Assembly (NCBI GenBank): GCA_964651535.1
Contig: CAZYYE010000002.1
Location: 124,001-188,000 of the forward strand
Length of the DNA: 64,000 nt
Source: Terrimesophilobacter sp964651535
GTDB taxonomy: Bacteria > Actinomycetota > Actinomycetes > Actinomycetales > Microbacteriaceae
Direction of reading: 5' to 3'
Numbering within the stretch: the stretch's first letter is position 1; every line of letters starts with the position of its first letter. The notes below the pieces were generated by a model that saw only the letters and a list, made by a program, of their open reading frames with translations, was not told where the DNA came from and ran no database searches. The position numbers and the translations under genes are program-made. This document shows positions 24,351 to 32,918 of the stretch, piece after piece.

Positions 24351-25010
24351 ATGAGTGCGAACAGAACGAAGCCTGCGCGAATGCCGGAACGTGTCAACTC
24401 CACCGATCGGGCCGCGCTCGAGTTGTTGCTGCGCGAAACCTCGGTGGGACACTTCGCCTTCGTGGACGACGGGCTTCCCGTCGTCATGCCCATCGCTTTC
24501 GCGGTGGAAGGGGACGGACTGCTCCTGCACGGGTCGACCGGATCGTGGTGGCTGCGGCGGATCTCCGCCGGGATCCCCGTGACCGTTTCCGTCATGACAG
24601 TCGACGGTCTCGTGTTCGCACGGTCCGCGTTCGAGTCGTCGATGCGATATCGCAGCGCCGTGCTCTTCGGATCATGCACGAGTCTGGCCGGCGCCGCCAA
24701 ACTCGCCGCGCTCGACCTCGTCACGGATGCGCTGCTGCCCGGACGGAGAAACGAGATCCGACCGCACAACCGCAAGGAACTCGCCGCCACGCTCGTCCTT
24801 CGAATGCGCATCGACGAATGGACTTTCAAGAACTCGACCCAGTGGCCGGAAGACCCGGATGAGGATATCGCCGGCGAGGCATGGGCAGGCGTACTGCCCA
24901 TCCACACGACATACGGCTACCCGCTGAGCGCGCCGGATCTGCGGTCCGGTATCCTGGTGTCCGAGTCGGTGGAAAAGCTCTCGGGGCGAAGTCGCGTGAC
25001 GAGCCCCTAA
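24351..25010 (+). CDS. Pyridoxamine 5'-phosphate oxidase-fold flavin-binding protein
   Basis: 219-residue protein of the split-barrel FMN/F420-binding superfamily, close to the Nim-like flavin-nucleotide-binding branch. Characteristic stretches are RETSVGHFAFVDDGLPVVMPI, LLLHGSTGSW, FARSAFESSMRYRSAVLFG and the C-terminal W-x-VLPI segment (AWAGVLPIHTTYG). It probably binds FMN and reduces or senses a small molecule; the substrate is unknown. ATG 24351 is preferred over the in-frame start at 24303. Inserted on the plus strand between recO and leuA, its 3' end overlaps the convergent leuA stop by 4 bp. Confidence 0.85.
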   Translation: MSANRTKPARMPERVNSTDRAALELLLRETSVGHFAFVDDGLPVVMPIAFAVEGDGLLLHGSTGSWWLRRISAGIPVTVSVMTVDGLVFARSAFESSMRYRSAVLFGSCTSLAGAAKLAALDLVTDALLPGRRNEIRPHNRKELAATLVLRMRIDEWTFKNSTQWPEDPDEDIAGEAWAGVLPIHTTYGYPLSAPDLRSGILVSESVEKLSGRSRVTSP

Positions 25011-26767
25011 GTGGTCACGAGCTCGCGAACGCCCGCTGGGAGTCGAATCGCTCTGTTCACGGCCGAAACGACCGCTTTGAGGCTCGCGGTGGAAATATCG
25101 GCGTCGATGCCGACGCCCCACAGCCGCTTGTCGTCAACCTGACATTCCACGTAGGCGGCCGCGAGCGCGTCCCCGCCCGCACCGAGCGCGTGCTCGACGT
25201 AGTCGTACACCTTCACGTCGATGCCCTCTCCGCCCAGGACGCTCAGGAACGCATCGACAGGTCCGTTCCCCGTCCCGTTCGCCTCTACCGTCTCTTCGCC
25301 GACGCGAAGTTCCGCAAAAAGGGACACCACGCCGGACATGTCGCTTTCCGTGCGGGTTCTCGTCAACTCGAACCTGCCCCACTTGTCATCGGGCGAAGAC
25401 GCAGGAAGGTACTCGTCGGTGAAGATCGACCAGATTTGCGCGCTGGAGACTTCCCCGCCCTCAGCATCCGTCTTCGCCTGCACGACGCCGCTGAACTCAA
25501 TTTGCAGTTTGCGGGGAAGATCCAGGGCGTGGTCTGCCTTCAGGAGGTAGGCGACTCCGCCCTTTCCGGACTGCGAGTTCACCCGGATGACCGCTTCATA
25601 ACTTCGACCGAGATCCTTCGGGTCGACCGGCAGGTACGGGACGGCCCACTCGAGGTCGTCTACCGACACGCCCTTGATTGCGGCGTCCGCGGCCATAGCC
25701 TCGAAACCCTTCTTGATGGCGTCCTGGTGCGAGCCGCTGAACGCCGTATAGACGAGGTCGCCCGCCCACGGGCTGCGTTCGTGCACCGGAAGCTGGTTGC
25801 AGTACTCGGCGATGCGCTTGACGTCATCGAGATCGCTGAAGTCGATTTGCGGATCGATGCCCTGCGTGAACAGGTTGATTCCCAGAGCGACGAGGTCCAC
25901 GTTGCCCGTGCGCTCGCCATTGCCGAACAGGCACCCCTCGATGCGGTCTGCGCCGGCCAGGTATCCCAACTCGGCGGCCGCGATCGCCGTGCCTCTGTCG
26001 TTGTGCGGGTGCAGGCTCACGATGACGTTTTCCCGGTGGTTCAAGTGGCGGCACATCCACTCGATCGAGTCGGCGTACACGTTCGGGGTCGCCATTTCCA
26101 CGGTCGCGGGGAGATTGATGATGACCTTGCGCTGGGGGGTCGGCTCGAAGACCTCGAGCACCTGGTTGCACACCTCAACCGCAAACTCGAGCTCCGTGCC
26201 CGTGTAGCTCTCCGGCGAGTACTCGTAGTAGATATCAACGCCGGGCGCGAGCTTTTCCGCCGCCTTGCATAGTCGCGCACCGTTCACGGCGATATCGATG
26301 ATGCCCTGCTTGTCGGTGCGGAATACGACATCGCGCTGCAGGATGCTCGTGGAGTTGTAGAGGTGCACGATCGCCTGCTTGGCACCGCGGATCGACTCGT
26401 ACGTGCGGTTGATGAGCTCTTCGCGCGCTTGCGTGAGCACCTGGATCGTGACATCGTCCGGGATGAGGTTCTCTTCGACGAGCTTGCGCACGAAGTCGAA
26501 GTCCGTCTGGCTTGCGGAAGGAAACCCGACCTCGATCTCCTTGTAGCCCATCCTCACGAGCAGGTCGAACATGATCTGCTTGCGTTCGGGACTCATCGGA
26601 TCGATGAGGGCCTGATTGCCGTCGCGCAAATCCACAGCGCACCATCGCGGTGCCGTCGTTATCCGCCTGGATGGCCACTGCCGGTCCGGCAAATCGATGC
26701 CGAGGGTTTCGTGAAACGGGCGGTACTTGTGAATCGGCATCGCCGACGGTGATTGCGTGTTCTTCAT
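25007..26767 (-). CDS. leuA: 2-isopropylmalate synthase
   Basis: 586-residue enzyme condensing acetyl-CoA with 2-ketoisovalerate, the first committed step of leucine synthesis. The HMGL-like TIM barrel has DLRDGNQAL for metal binding and SLHPHNDRGTA with the HxH metal ligands. The C-terminal LeuA regulatory domain (about 450-586) senses leucine. Long type II form, as expected in actinobacteria. It is preceded by a 14-residue Leu-rich leader frame and competing hairpins, which suggests attenuation in addition to feedback inhibition. The housekeeping order era-leuA-recO is kept although other genes are inserted around it. Confidence 0.96.
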   Translation of the reverse strand: MKNTQSPSAMPIHKYRPFHETLGIDLPDRQWPSRRITTAPRWCAVDLRDGNQALIDPMSPERKQIMFDLLVRMGYKEIEVGFPSASQTDFDFVRKLVEENLIPDDVTIQVLTQAREELINRTYESIRGAKQAIVHLYNSTSILQRDVVFRTDKQGIIDIAVNGARLCKAAEKLAPGVDIYYEYSPESYTGTELEFAVEVCNQVLEVFEPTPQRKVIINLPATVEMATPNVYADSIEWMCRHLNHRENVIVSLHPHNDRGTAIAAAELGYLAGADRIEGCLFGNGERTGNVDLVALGINLFTQGIDPQIDFSDLDDVKRIAEYCNQLPVHERSPWAGDLVYTAFSGSHQDAIKKGFEAMAADAAIKGVSVDDLEWAVPYLPVDPKDLGRSYEAVIRVNSQSGKGGVAYLLKADHALDLPRKLQIEFSGVVQAKTDAEGGEVSSAQIWSIFTDEYLPASSPDDKWGRFELTRTRTESDMSGVVSLFAELRVGEETVEANGTGNGPVDAFLSVLGGEGIDVKVYDYVEHALGAGGDALAAAYVECQVDDKRLWGVGIDADISTASLKAVVSAVNRAIRLPAGVRELVTT

Positions 26768-26817
26768 GGTCTTAGGTCTCTCGCTCGGTCCAGCAGTTCA
26801 GCCAATGGGTTTGACGG

Positions 26818-26866
26818 CCACGACGAACTCCGCGACGAGGGAGGCCTTGGTTAGGACTCGTCGCGG
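26818..26866 (-). promoter_or_regulatory. Candidate leuA attenuator (mutually exclusive stems)
   Basis: The arm CCGCGACGAG (26866-26857) can pair perfectly with CTCGTCGCGG (26839-26830) or, with G-U pairs, with TTCGTCGTGG (26827-26818). The leader peptide stop codon falls in the loop of the first stem, and its last codons are in the shared arm. Ribosome position on the Leu codons could thus decide which stem forms. No T-run follows, so the output may be translational or Rho-linked rather than intrinsic termination. Confidence 0.6.
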
Positions 26867-26895
26867 CAGCTAAGAAGGAGCAAACCGAACAACAC
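26851..26895 (-). CDS. leuA leader peptide (leaderless, Leu-rich, 14 residues)
   Basis: GTG 26895 to TAA 26851 encodes a 14-residue peptide reading LFGLLLLSCRDES after the initiator. Five of the first seven residues after the start are Leu, encoded by TTG, TTG, CTC, CTT and CTT. A TAATCT -10 box ends 7 nt before the GTG, so the mRNA should begin at the start codon. The stop lies inside the predicted attenuator. Position upstream of leuA and leucine content indicate a regulatory leader (inference, in line with attenuation proposed for leuA in other actinobacteria). Confidence 0.7.
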   Translation of the reverse strand: MLFGLLLLSCRDES

Positions 26896-26908
26896 GAGAT
26901 TCAGATTA
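26896..26908 (-). promoter_or_regulatory. leuA leader promoter (-10 box)
   Basis: TAATCT at 26908-26903, seven bases, then the leader GTG. The same hexamer is used by comEA in this window. Confidence 0.6.
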
Positions 26909-26999
26909 GCACCGCGGCTGCGAACGCGCGCCGCCGTGACGAATAAGTGACCGAATATGTTGGGTAGTGGGATGGCGGTGTCTTCGCAAAACTGGAGGC

Positions 27000-27644
27000 A
27001 TGAACCGTACGACTCCGGCTCGCAGGCCCTACCTGCGCGTCGCCGCACTTATCGCTGCGCCCATCCTTGCTGCGCTCGCCTTCAGCGCATGCGCCACGCC
27101 GATGGTGCCAGGCAGCCAGCCGCCCTCCGGGATTGCCGCCGACGGCGAAGTCATCGGCCAGGGCACCGTGCTCCAGGTCGGCGACGCCCCGCCCCAGTTC
27201 TGCCTTGGAGGCGTCATGGAGTCCTACCCGCCGCAATGCCAGGGCCCCGAGATCGTGGGCTGGGACTGGGACGACGTGGACGGGGCAGAAACGGCTGGTG
27301 GCGTCACGTGGGGTGCTTATGCGCTGCAAGGAACCTGGGACGGCGAGCGATTCACCCTGACCCAGCCGGCGATTCTGCTCGCGCTCTACGACCCGATTCG
27401 CATCGATGACCCCTTCACGGACCCGGACAATGCCGGGTTGACCGGAACGTCGCGTCTCCTCGAGATTCAGGACGAGCTCTCGGCCACTGCCGCACTTCGT
27501 CCACTGGAATCTGCGCCGCAGAACGGGTACCTGTTCGCGACCTATCTCTACGACGACGGCGACCTCCAGCGATACCTCGACACCCGCTACGGCCCTGCGG
27601 TCGTCCACGTGGTAAGCGCGTTGAGACCAATCGGCGACGACTGA
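27000..27644 (+). CDS. Predicted lipoprotein, function unknown
   Basis: 214 residues. A signal peptide with lipobox AFSAC (Cys31) predicts outer-face membrane anchoring. The mature part is rich in Asp, Gly and Pro, has two cysteines (FCLGG and QCQGPE) and a middle segment WDWDDVDGAETAGGVTWGAY that recurs in actinobacterial secreted proteins of unknown role. ATG 27000 is chosen for its GGAGG site 1-6 nt upstream and because it begins the signal peptide; the longer frame starts at 26967. Followed by a second lipoprotein gene, the trypsin-like protease, 142 bp downstream. Confidence 0.8.
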   Translation: MNRTTPARRPYLRVAALIAAPILAALAFSACATPMVPGSQPPSGIAADGEVIGQGTVLQVGDAPPQFCLGGVMESYPPQCQGPEIVGWDWDDVDGAETAGGVTWGAYALQGTWDGERFTLTQPAILLALYDPIRIDDPFTDPDNAGLTGTSRLLEIQDELSATAALRPLESAPQNGYLFATYLYDDGDLQRYLDTRYGPAVVHVVSALRPIGDD

Positions 27645-27786
27645 GTCCGTCGACCGAGTGCGCACAGAGCGGAACGCGACCCCAGTAAAGCAAAACTAGG
27701 GTCGAAACATCCTGCGCCGGATGCGGCGAACGGGAATGCTGTGTTCATCGGCCGGTCAGGTGCACCGCCCGTTCCAGGAGGAACTC

Positions 27787-29322
27787 ATGTATTCCCACAC
27801 CCGTTCGACCCGGCGTTCCGCGCGGCTACTCGGCATCGCAGCCACAGCAGGCGTCGTCGCGCTCGCTCTCACCTCGTGCATACCGATCAACGTCCAGCAG
27901 GGGCCGCCACCGGTTGACTTCAAGGGAGTCCAGTCCGCGACGATCCAGATTCAGGCCCAGGGAACCTTTATTCCCCAGGGCACGACGCAGCCGTCGGAGA
28001 CCGCAGGCCGCGGTTCAGGATTCATCATCGACCCGAGCGGCATCGCCGTCACGAACAACCACGTCGTCGTCGGGGCCGGGACGCTCAAAGTCTGGGTCGG
28101 AGGCGATACAGGGCAGCAATACAACGCGAAGGTTCTCGGCGCGTCCGAATGCCTTGACCTCGCTGTGATCCAACTCGACACGGGGAAGTATCCCTACATG
28201 GGTTGGTACAAGGGCGACATCGAAACCGCTCTCGACGTCTACTCGGCCGGATTCCCGCTCGGTGACCCTAACTTCACGATGACACGCGGAATCGTCTCGA
28301 AGGCCGACGTTCCTCAGGATGACTCGTGGGCATCACTCGATCACGTCATCGAGCACGATGCGCGAATCCGGGGTGGAAACTCCGGCGGACCCCTCGTTGA
28401 TGCCGAAGGCCGCGTTGTCGGTGTCAACTACGCGGGCCGCGACGACCTGGACTACAACTTCGCCATCCACCGCGATCAGGTTCTGCCCGTGCTCAAGGAC
28501 CTACAGGCAGGCAATCCCGTGCTCTCCCTCGGACTCAATGCCCAGGCCAGACAGCCTGCTGACGACGGTTCGCCACTCGGCATCTGGATCGAATCGGTCG
28601 CGGCGGGCAGCCCTGCGGATATTGCGGGGATCGAACCGGGCGACGTGCTGTTCGACATGGCCGGCGTCACGTTGGCGCGCGACGGTTCCCTTGGCGATTA
28701 CTGCCAGGTGCTCAAGACTCAGGGCGTCGACGCGACCATCGACTTCCAGATTTACCGGCCCATTGACGACTCGGTGTACGAGGGCCAGTTCAATGGAAAG
28801 GAACTCAAGCTCGTGTCCGCCGGCAATCAGGGCGGAGGCGGAACCGTCGACAGCTTCGTCACGGTCACCGACGACACGGGAGCCGTCAGTGTCACAGTGC
28901 CGAGCAACTGGAAACAGACCGACGGCGCGGGCTTCACGAGCGACTCCGGTGCGATGTACTACGACATCACCGCGACGACCGACATTGCGAACTACAGCTC
29001 AAGCTGGGGCGTACCCGGAGTGAGCGTGACCGCGAGCGTCGACGCGTTGGGCAGCGACCTCGCTCAGATTATCGCGAACTACAAGTCCAACGTCGGGTCC
29101 GAGTGTACGGTCCGAAATGAGGGAGCATACGACGACGGCTACTACATCGGAAGCTTCGTTTACTTCACCGCGTGCGGCGGGGGAAGCACCGACTACGCCG
29201 TCCTGGCAGCCAACGACGCGGCCAACACGCACCTCATGATCGTGTCTGTTCAGATGGTGTCGGACTCGGATAAGACCGTCGTGCTCGACAACATCCTCAA
29301 CAGTTTCCAGGCGGTGTTCTAA
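27787..29322 (+). CDS. Trypsin-like serine protease lipoprotein (S1C/PDZ)
   Basis: 511-residue secreted protease. Lipobox LTSC at Cys31. The catalytic triad is His92 (NNHVV), Asp124 (CLDLAV) and Ser199 (GGNSGGPL), all intact. A PDZ-like domain with SPADIAGIEPGDVL spans roughly residues 255-345. A C-terminal domain of about 150 residues (from about 355) has no family I recognise and may be a substrate- or wall-binding module. ATG 27787 has a strong AGGAGG site. The role is probably envelope protein quality control, as for HtrA relatives. Ends at a strong bidirectional terminator. Confidence 0.9.
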   Translation: MYSHTRSTRRSARLLGIAATAGVVALALTSCIPINVQQGPPPVDFKGVQSATIQIQAQGTFIPQGTTQPSETAGRGSGFIIDPSGIAVTNNHVVVGAGTLKVWVGGDTGQQYNAKVLGASECLDLAVIQLDTGKYPYMGWYKGDIETALDVYSAGFPLGDPNFTMTRGIVSKADVPQDDSWASLDHVIEHDARIRGGNSGGPLVDAEGRVVGVNYAGRDDLDYNFAIHRDQVLPVLKDLQAGNPVLSLGLNAQARQPADDGSPLGIWIESVAAGSPADIAGIEPGDVLFDMAGVTLARDGSLGDYCQVLKTQGVDATIDFQIYRPIDDSVYEGQFNGKELKLVSAGNQGGGGTVDSFVTVTDDTGAVSVTVPSNWKQTDGAGFTSDSGAMYYDITATTDIANYSSSWGVPGVSVTASVDALGSDLAQIIANYKSNVGSECTVRNEGAYDDGYYIGSFVYFTACGGGSTDYAVLAANDAANTHLMIVSVQMVSDSDKTVVLDNILNSFQAVF

Positions 29323-29362
29323 GCCCGGACATCGAGCTCCCCCAGCCCTGTGGTGGGAGGAC

Positions 29363-29396
29363 AGGTCGGGACGGTGCGGTCGCGCCGTCCCGACCT
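29363..29396. terminator. Bidirectional terminator
   Basis: AGGTCGGGACGG and CCGTCCCGACCT form a perfect 12-bp stem around a 10-base loop, between the protease gene and the convergent mini-LuxR gene, whose stop at 29399 lies just beyond it. Confidence 0.8.
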
Positions 29397-29398
29397 CG

Positions 29399-30160
29399 TC
29401 ACGGCGTTGTGTCGACCGCGAGAAGCGAGGCGAGTTCCCCTCTGGAGGTCGCGCCAAGTTTGCGATAGCACCGGGACAAGTGGAATTCGACGGTTTTGAT
29501 CGTGACGAACAGGCGCGCTGCGATGTCCCGATTCGACAGTCCGAGAACGGCAAGGTCGGCAACCCGCCGTTCCGACACGGTGAGGGCCGTGCGGCGCAGC
29601 GAAACAGTCGTCGCGGCGTGCAGAATCGCCTCGACGATGGGCTTCTTCGGAAGGACGTCGTCCCGGATACCGCACACGAGGGCGATGGGTTCGGGCGACA
29701 GCAGGGACACGATGTGGCCGAGGACGGTCGCGGATGCCTTATCCGCCCATTGAAGGTCATCGACGATGAGGAGAACGCGCTGGCGAGCGGCGAGCCGGGC
29801 GACGGCCCAGCGCACGGCCCAGGAAATCTCCGCCACGTCGGTATCGACCGCGCCCCGGGCAACAAGGTCGAGGAGTGCGGCGCCAGGTCCGTCGAATGGC
29901 TCGCGGCCCTCCTGCGACACGCGGCCGAGTCCCGCGAACCACTGATAGATGACTCCGTAGGGAATCGGCGCGTCGAGGGGCAGGCAACTCGCCGACAGGG
30001 CGAGCCAGTCGTCATGATCTGCCGCGATCGCCCGAAGGATGGCGGATTTGCCGCTGTGCGCCGGCCCGGTGACGGCGAGCGTTATCGCGCCGGCAGGACC
30101 GACCAGCTCAAGCTGCCGACGCAGCTGATCCAGTACATCCTCGCGCTCGATGATGGCCAT
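29399..30160 (-). CDS. Miniature LAL-type regulator: AAA ATPase fused directly to a LuxR helix-turn-helix
   Basis: 253 residues. The N-terminal half is the MalT/LAL-type ATPase: Walker A GPAHSGKSA at 32-40 and Walker B LLIVDDLQWAD near 128-138. After CGIRDDVLPKKPIVEAILH the frame passes at once into a LuxR-type HTH (LTVSERRVADLAVLGLSNRDIA to KLGATSRGEL, about 190-245). Typical LAL regulators are around 900 residues with a long repeat-rich sensor region between these parts, which is absent here. The frame is clean, so this looks like a natural deletion form that may still bind ATP and DNA. Target unknown. It lies downstream of era. Confidence 0.82.
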   Translation of the reverse strand: MAIIEREDVLDQLRRQLELVGPAGAITLAVTGPAHSGKSAILRAIAADHDDWLALSASCLPLDAPIPYGVIYQWFAGLGRVSQEGREPFDGPGAALLDLVARGAVDTDVAEISWAVRWAVARLAARQRVLLIVDDLQWADKASATVLGHIVSLLSPEPIALVCGIRDDVLPKKPIVEAILHAATTVSLRRTALTVSERRVADLAVLGLSNRDIAARLFVTIKTVEFHLSRCYRKLGATSRGELASLLAVDTTP

Positions 30161-30265
30161 ATCGCTCCACTAGTCCCTGAGAGCCAATGACCGATTGTAG
30201 GGGCAGCACGTGGTGCAGGGATAGAGTCTGTGTCATGTTTCATCCCTGAGCCGCTCTGGCGTCAT

Positions 30266-31159
30266 CTAGAAGCCCAACCTGCCGAGTTGCTTGGCATCGC
30301 GCTGCCAGTCCTTGGCAACCTTCACGCGCAGGGAGAGGAACACGTGTTTGCCAACGAGAGGCTCGATGGATTCCCGCGCTCGCGCCCCGATCTCCGCTAA
30401 CCGACTGCCTTTGTGTCCGATGATGATGCCTTTCTGGCTGTCTCGCTCGACCCACAGATTAGCGAAAATCTCCAGCAACTCCTTGTCCTCGCGCTCGACG
30501 AGGTCGTCAATCGTGATGGCGATCGAGTGCGGCAACTCATCCGTCACGCCCTCGAGCGCAGCCTCCCGGACGAGCTCCGCAATGCGCGCCTCCAGCCCCT
30601 CCTCCGTGACCGTCTCGAGCGGGTACAGCGGCTCGGACACGGGCAGGAGTGCGATGAGCTCCGTCGCGAGAATATCGAGTTGAGTTCCGGTGAGCGCAGA
30701 TATCGGGATGATCGCCTCCCACTCGCGAAGCGCGCTCACCGCGAGCAACCGCTCGGCCACAGTCGACTTCGAGGCGGCATCCGTCTTCGTCACGATCGCC
30801 ACCTTCTTCGCCGTCGGAAACTGGTCGAGCTGTTCGTTGATGAATCTGTCGCCCGGGCCCAACTTCTCGTTGGCTGGAACGCACAGACACACGACGTCGA
30901 CATCCGCGAGAGTCGACGTCACGACGTCGTTGAGCCGTTCCCCGAGCAGGGTGCGGGGCCGATGCATCCCGGGGGTGTCCACGAGAACGAGTTGACCGTC
31001 CGGCCGGTGCACAATGCCCCGGATGGCACGCCGGGTGGTTTGCGGCTTGCTGCTCGTGATGGCGACTTTCTCGCCGACGAGCGAGTTCATGAGGGTCGAT
31101 TTGCCCACGTTCGGCCGACCCACGAAGGTAGCGAATCCGGCGCGGAAGTCGCCGCTCAC
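30266..31159 (-). CDS. era: GTPase Era
   Basis: 297-residue GTPase for 16S rRNA maturation and 30S assembly. G motifs are present: G1 GRPNVGKST, G3 DTPG and G4 TKTD. The C-terminal KH domain carries IIGHKGSRLAEIGARAR. The start overlaps the corC-like stop (31156) by ATGA-type coupling, as expected for the ybeY-corC-era cluster. A 105-bp gap without a recognisable feature separates it from the mini-LuxR gene. Confidence 0.96.
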   Translation of the reverse strand: MSGDFRAGFATFVGRPNVGKSTLMNSLVGEKVAITSSKPQTTRRAIRGIVHRPDGQLVLVDTPGMHRPRTLLGERLNDVVTSTLADVDVVCLCVPANEKLGPGDRFINEQLDQFPTAKKVAIVTKTDAASKSTVAERLLAVSALREWEAIIPISALTGTQLDILATELIALLPVSEPLYPLETVTEEGLEARIAELVREAALEGVTDELPHSIAITIDDLVEREDKELLEIFANLWVERDSQKGIIIGHKGSRLAEIGARARESIEPLVGKHVFLSLRVKVAKDWQRDAKQLGRLGF

Positions 31160-32451
31160 GACGGCACCTCTTCCTCGGGCGGCGGGACATCGAGTTCGGT
31201 GTCCGGATCGCGCTCGACGATCACCGTCCTCAGTTTCCTTCCCCTGCCTTCCGTGCGCTCCGCGGTGAGCACGAGCCCCGCGACGTGGGCGACAGAGCCG
31301 GTCGTGGCTATTCGTCCCAGCGCTTTCGTGAACAGCCCGCCCACCGTGTCGACGTCGTCGTCGTCCAGTCGGAGACCGAAAAGTTCACCGAGTTCATCGA
31401 TCGGCAGGCGCGCGCTCACCCGAAAGCGTCCGTCACCCAGGTCTGCAGCGACGACGACCTCGCGATCATACTCATCCGAAATGTCACCGACGAGCTCCTC
31501 GATGATGTCTTCGAGGCTCACGAGGCCCGCAATCCCGCCATACTCATCGACGACCATGGCCAAATGGTTCGATTCGAGCTGCATTTGTCGCAACAACTCA
31601 TCGACCTTCTTCGACTCCGGAACGAAAAGCGCCGGGCGCGCCAGCCCCGCCACCGTCGTGCCGTCAACATCGAGCGGGCGTTCGAACGTGAGGCGCGCAA
31701 CGTCCCTCAAATACAGCACTCCGAGCACCTGATCGATGTCCTCGCCGATGACGGGCATGCGCGAGACGCCGGTGTGAAGGAACAGCGCCATCGCCGAAGC
31801 AATCCCCGCCTCGCTCTCGATCGCCACCATGTCGGTTCGGGGAATCATCACCTCACGCACGACAGTGTCGTTGAACTCGAAAATCGAGTGAATGAGTTCG
31901 CGGTCGTCCTCTTCGAGTACCTCGAGTTCGGTCGCCTCGTCGACCATGCTGAGCAATTGCTCCTCCGAAGAAAACGACACCGTGCGGGGGCGGCCGGGAG
32001 TCACTCGGTTCCCCATTGCCACGAGTGCCGCAGCGACAGGACCCAAAATCACGCGCGACGCGTGCACGGGCCACGCGCTCCACCGGATGACCTGCCGCGC
32101 GTAGACCCGCCCCACGGCACGCGGACTCGCCCCCACAAGAACGAAAGAAGCGAGGGTCATGATGAACGCCGAGAGCAGGAGCGCCCACCACCATTCCGCG
32201 AAGACCGAGGCGAAAGCGAGCGTCACGAGGACAGCAGCGGTCATTTCCGACACGACGCGCAGGAAATTCACCGTGTTGACGTGTGCGCCGACATCCCCCG
32301 CTATCGCCTGGAGCGAGCGTTTGGCCCTGGACGACTCAGCGAGTTCCTGCAGATCAGCTCGCGACAGCACACCCAGGGCGGAGTCGGCCGCCGCGAACCA
32401 ACCGCCGAGGGCGACGAGCAGCGCGGCGACAGTCACGAAGACCGGGATCAT
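31156..32451 (-). CDS. HlyC/CorC-family membrane protein with CBS domains
   Basis: 431 residues. N-terminal DUF21-type transmembrane domain (about 1-150), two CBS domains (about 200-320, with EVMIPRTDMVAIE and DEYGGIAGLVSLEDIIEELVGDI motifs), and a C-terminal CorC_HlyC domain. Related proteins act in magnesium/cobalt efflux or tolerance. The frame is open to 32577, but ATG 32451 overlaps the ybeY stop (ATGA) and begins the first membrane span. Confidence 0.92.
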   Translation of the reverse strand: MIPVFVTVAALLVALGGWFAAADSALGVLSRADLQELAESSRAKRSLQAIAGDVGAHVNTVNFLRVVSEMTAAVLVTLAFASVFAEWWWALLLSAFIMTLASFVLVGASPRAVGRVYARQVIRWSAWPVHASRVILGPVAAALVAMGNRVTPGRPRTVSFSSEEQLLSMVDEATELEVLEEDDRELIHSIFEFNDTVVREVMIPRTDMVAIESEAGIASAMALFLHTGVSRMPVIGEDIDQVLGVLYLRDVARLTFERPLDVDGTTVAGLARPALFVPESKKVDELLRQMQLESNHLAMVVDEYGGIAGLVSLEDIIEELVGDISDEYDREVVVAADLGDGRFRVSARLPIDELGELFGLRLDDDDVDTVGGLFTKALGRIATTGSVAHVAGLVLTAERTEGRGRKLRTVIVERDPDTELDVPPPEEEVPS

Positions 32452-32918
32452 TGCTTTCGGCGTTTCCGCTCGGCCTGGGCGAATCCCGCGAGAATCTCGC
32501 CCTGGATGCCGAACATCTCCTTCTCTTCGTCCGGCTCGGCGTGATCGAAACCAAGCAGATGCAGCAAGCCGTGGCACGTGAGCAGTACGAGCTCATCGGT
32601 AAGGCTGTGTCCGGCCGCCGTCGCCTGGCTCGCTGCGACCTGAGGGCACAGCACGATATCGCCGAGAAGGCCAGCCGGCGTCATCGCGTCATCCGTGCCG
32701 GGCCGAAGCTCGTCCATGGGGAAACTCAGCACATCGGTCGGACCTGGTTCGTCCATCCACTGGACATGCAGCTGCTCCATGGCCGCCTCGTCGACGAGAA
32801 CGATGCCCAGTTCCGCATCCGGATGCACGTGCAACTGGTCGAGCGCGTACATCGCCAGCCGCTGGAGGGCAACATCGTCCACATCCACCGACGACTCGTT
32901 GTTCACTTCGATGCTCAC
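32448..32918 (-). CDS. ybeY: Endoribonuclease YbeY
   Basis: 156-residue metal-dependent RNase for rRNA processing and ribosome quality control. The zinc-binding H-G-x-L-H-L-x-G-x-D-H motif is complete (HGLLHLLGFDH, near 115-125). Overlaps the end of phoH by 4 bp and the start of the corC-like gene by 4 bp, so the three are translated in series. Confidence 0.96.
   Translation of the reverse strand: MSIEVNNESSVDVDDVALQRLAMYALDQLHVHPDAELGIVLVDEAAMEQLHVQWMDEPGPTDVLSFPMDELRPGTDDAMTPAGLLGDIVLCPQVAASQATAAGHSLTDELVLLTCHGLLHLLGFDHAEPDEEKEMFGIQGEILAGFAQAERKRRKQ

Noticed and set aside
24351..25010. Reading the flavin-binding protein as a true pyridoxamine phosphate oxidase (pdxH)
   Set aside because: It matches the Nim-like flavin-binding branch and lacks the PdxH C-terminal dimerisation region.
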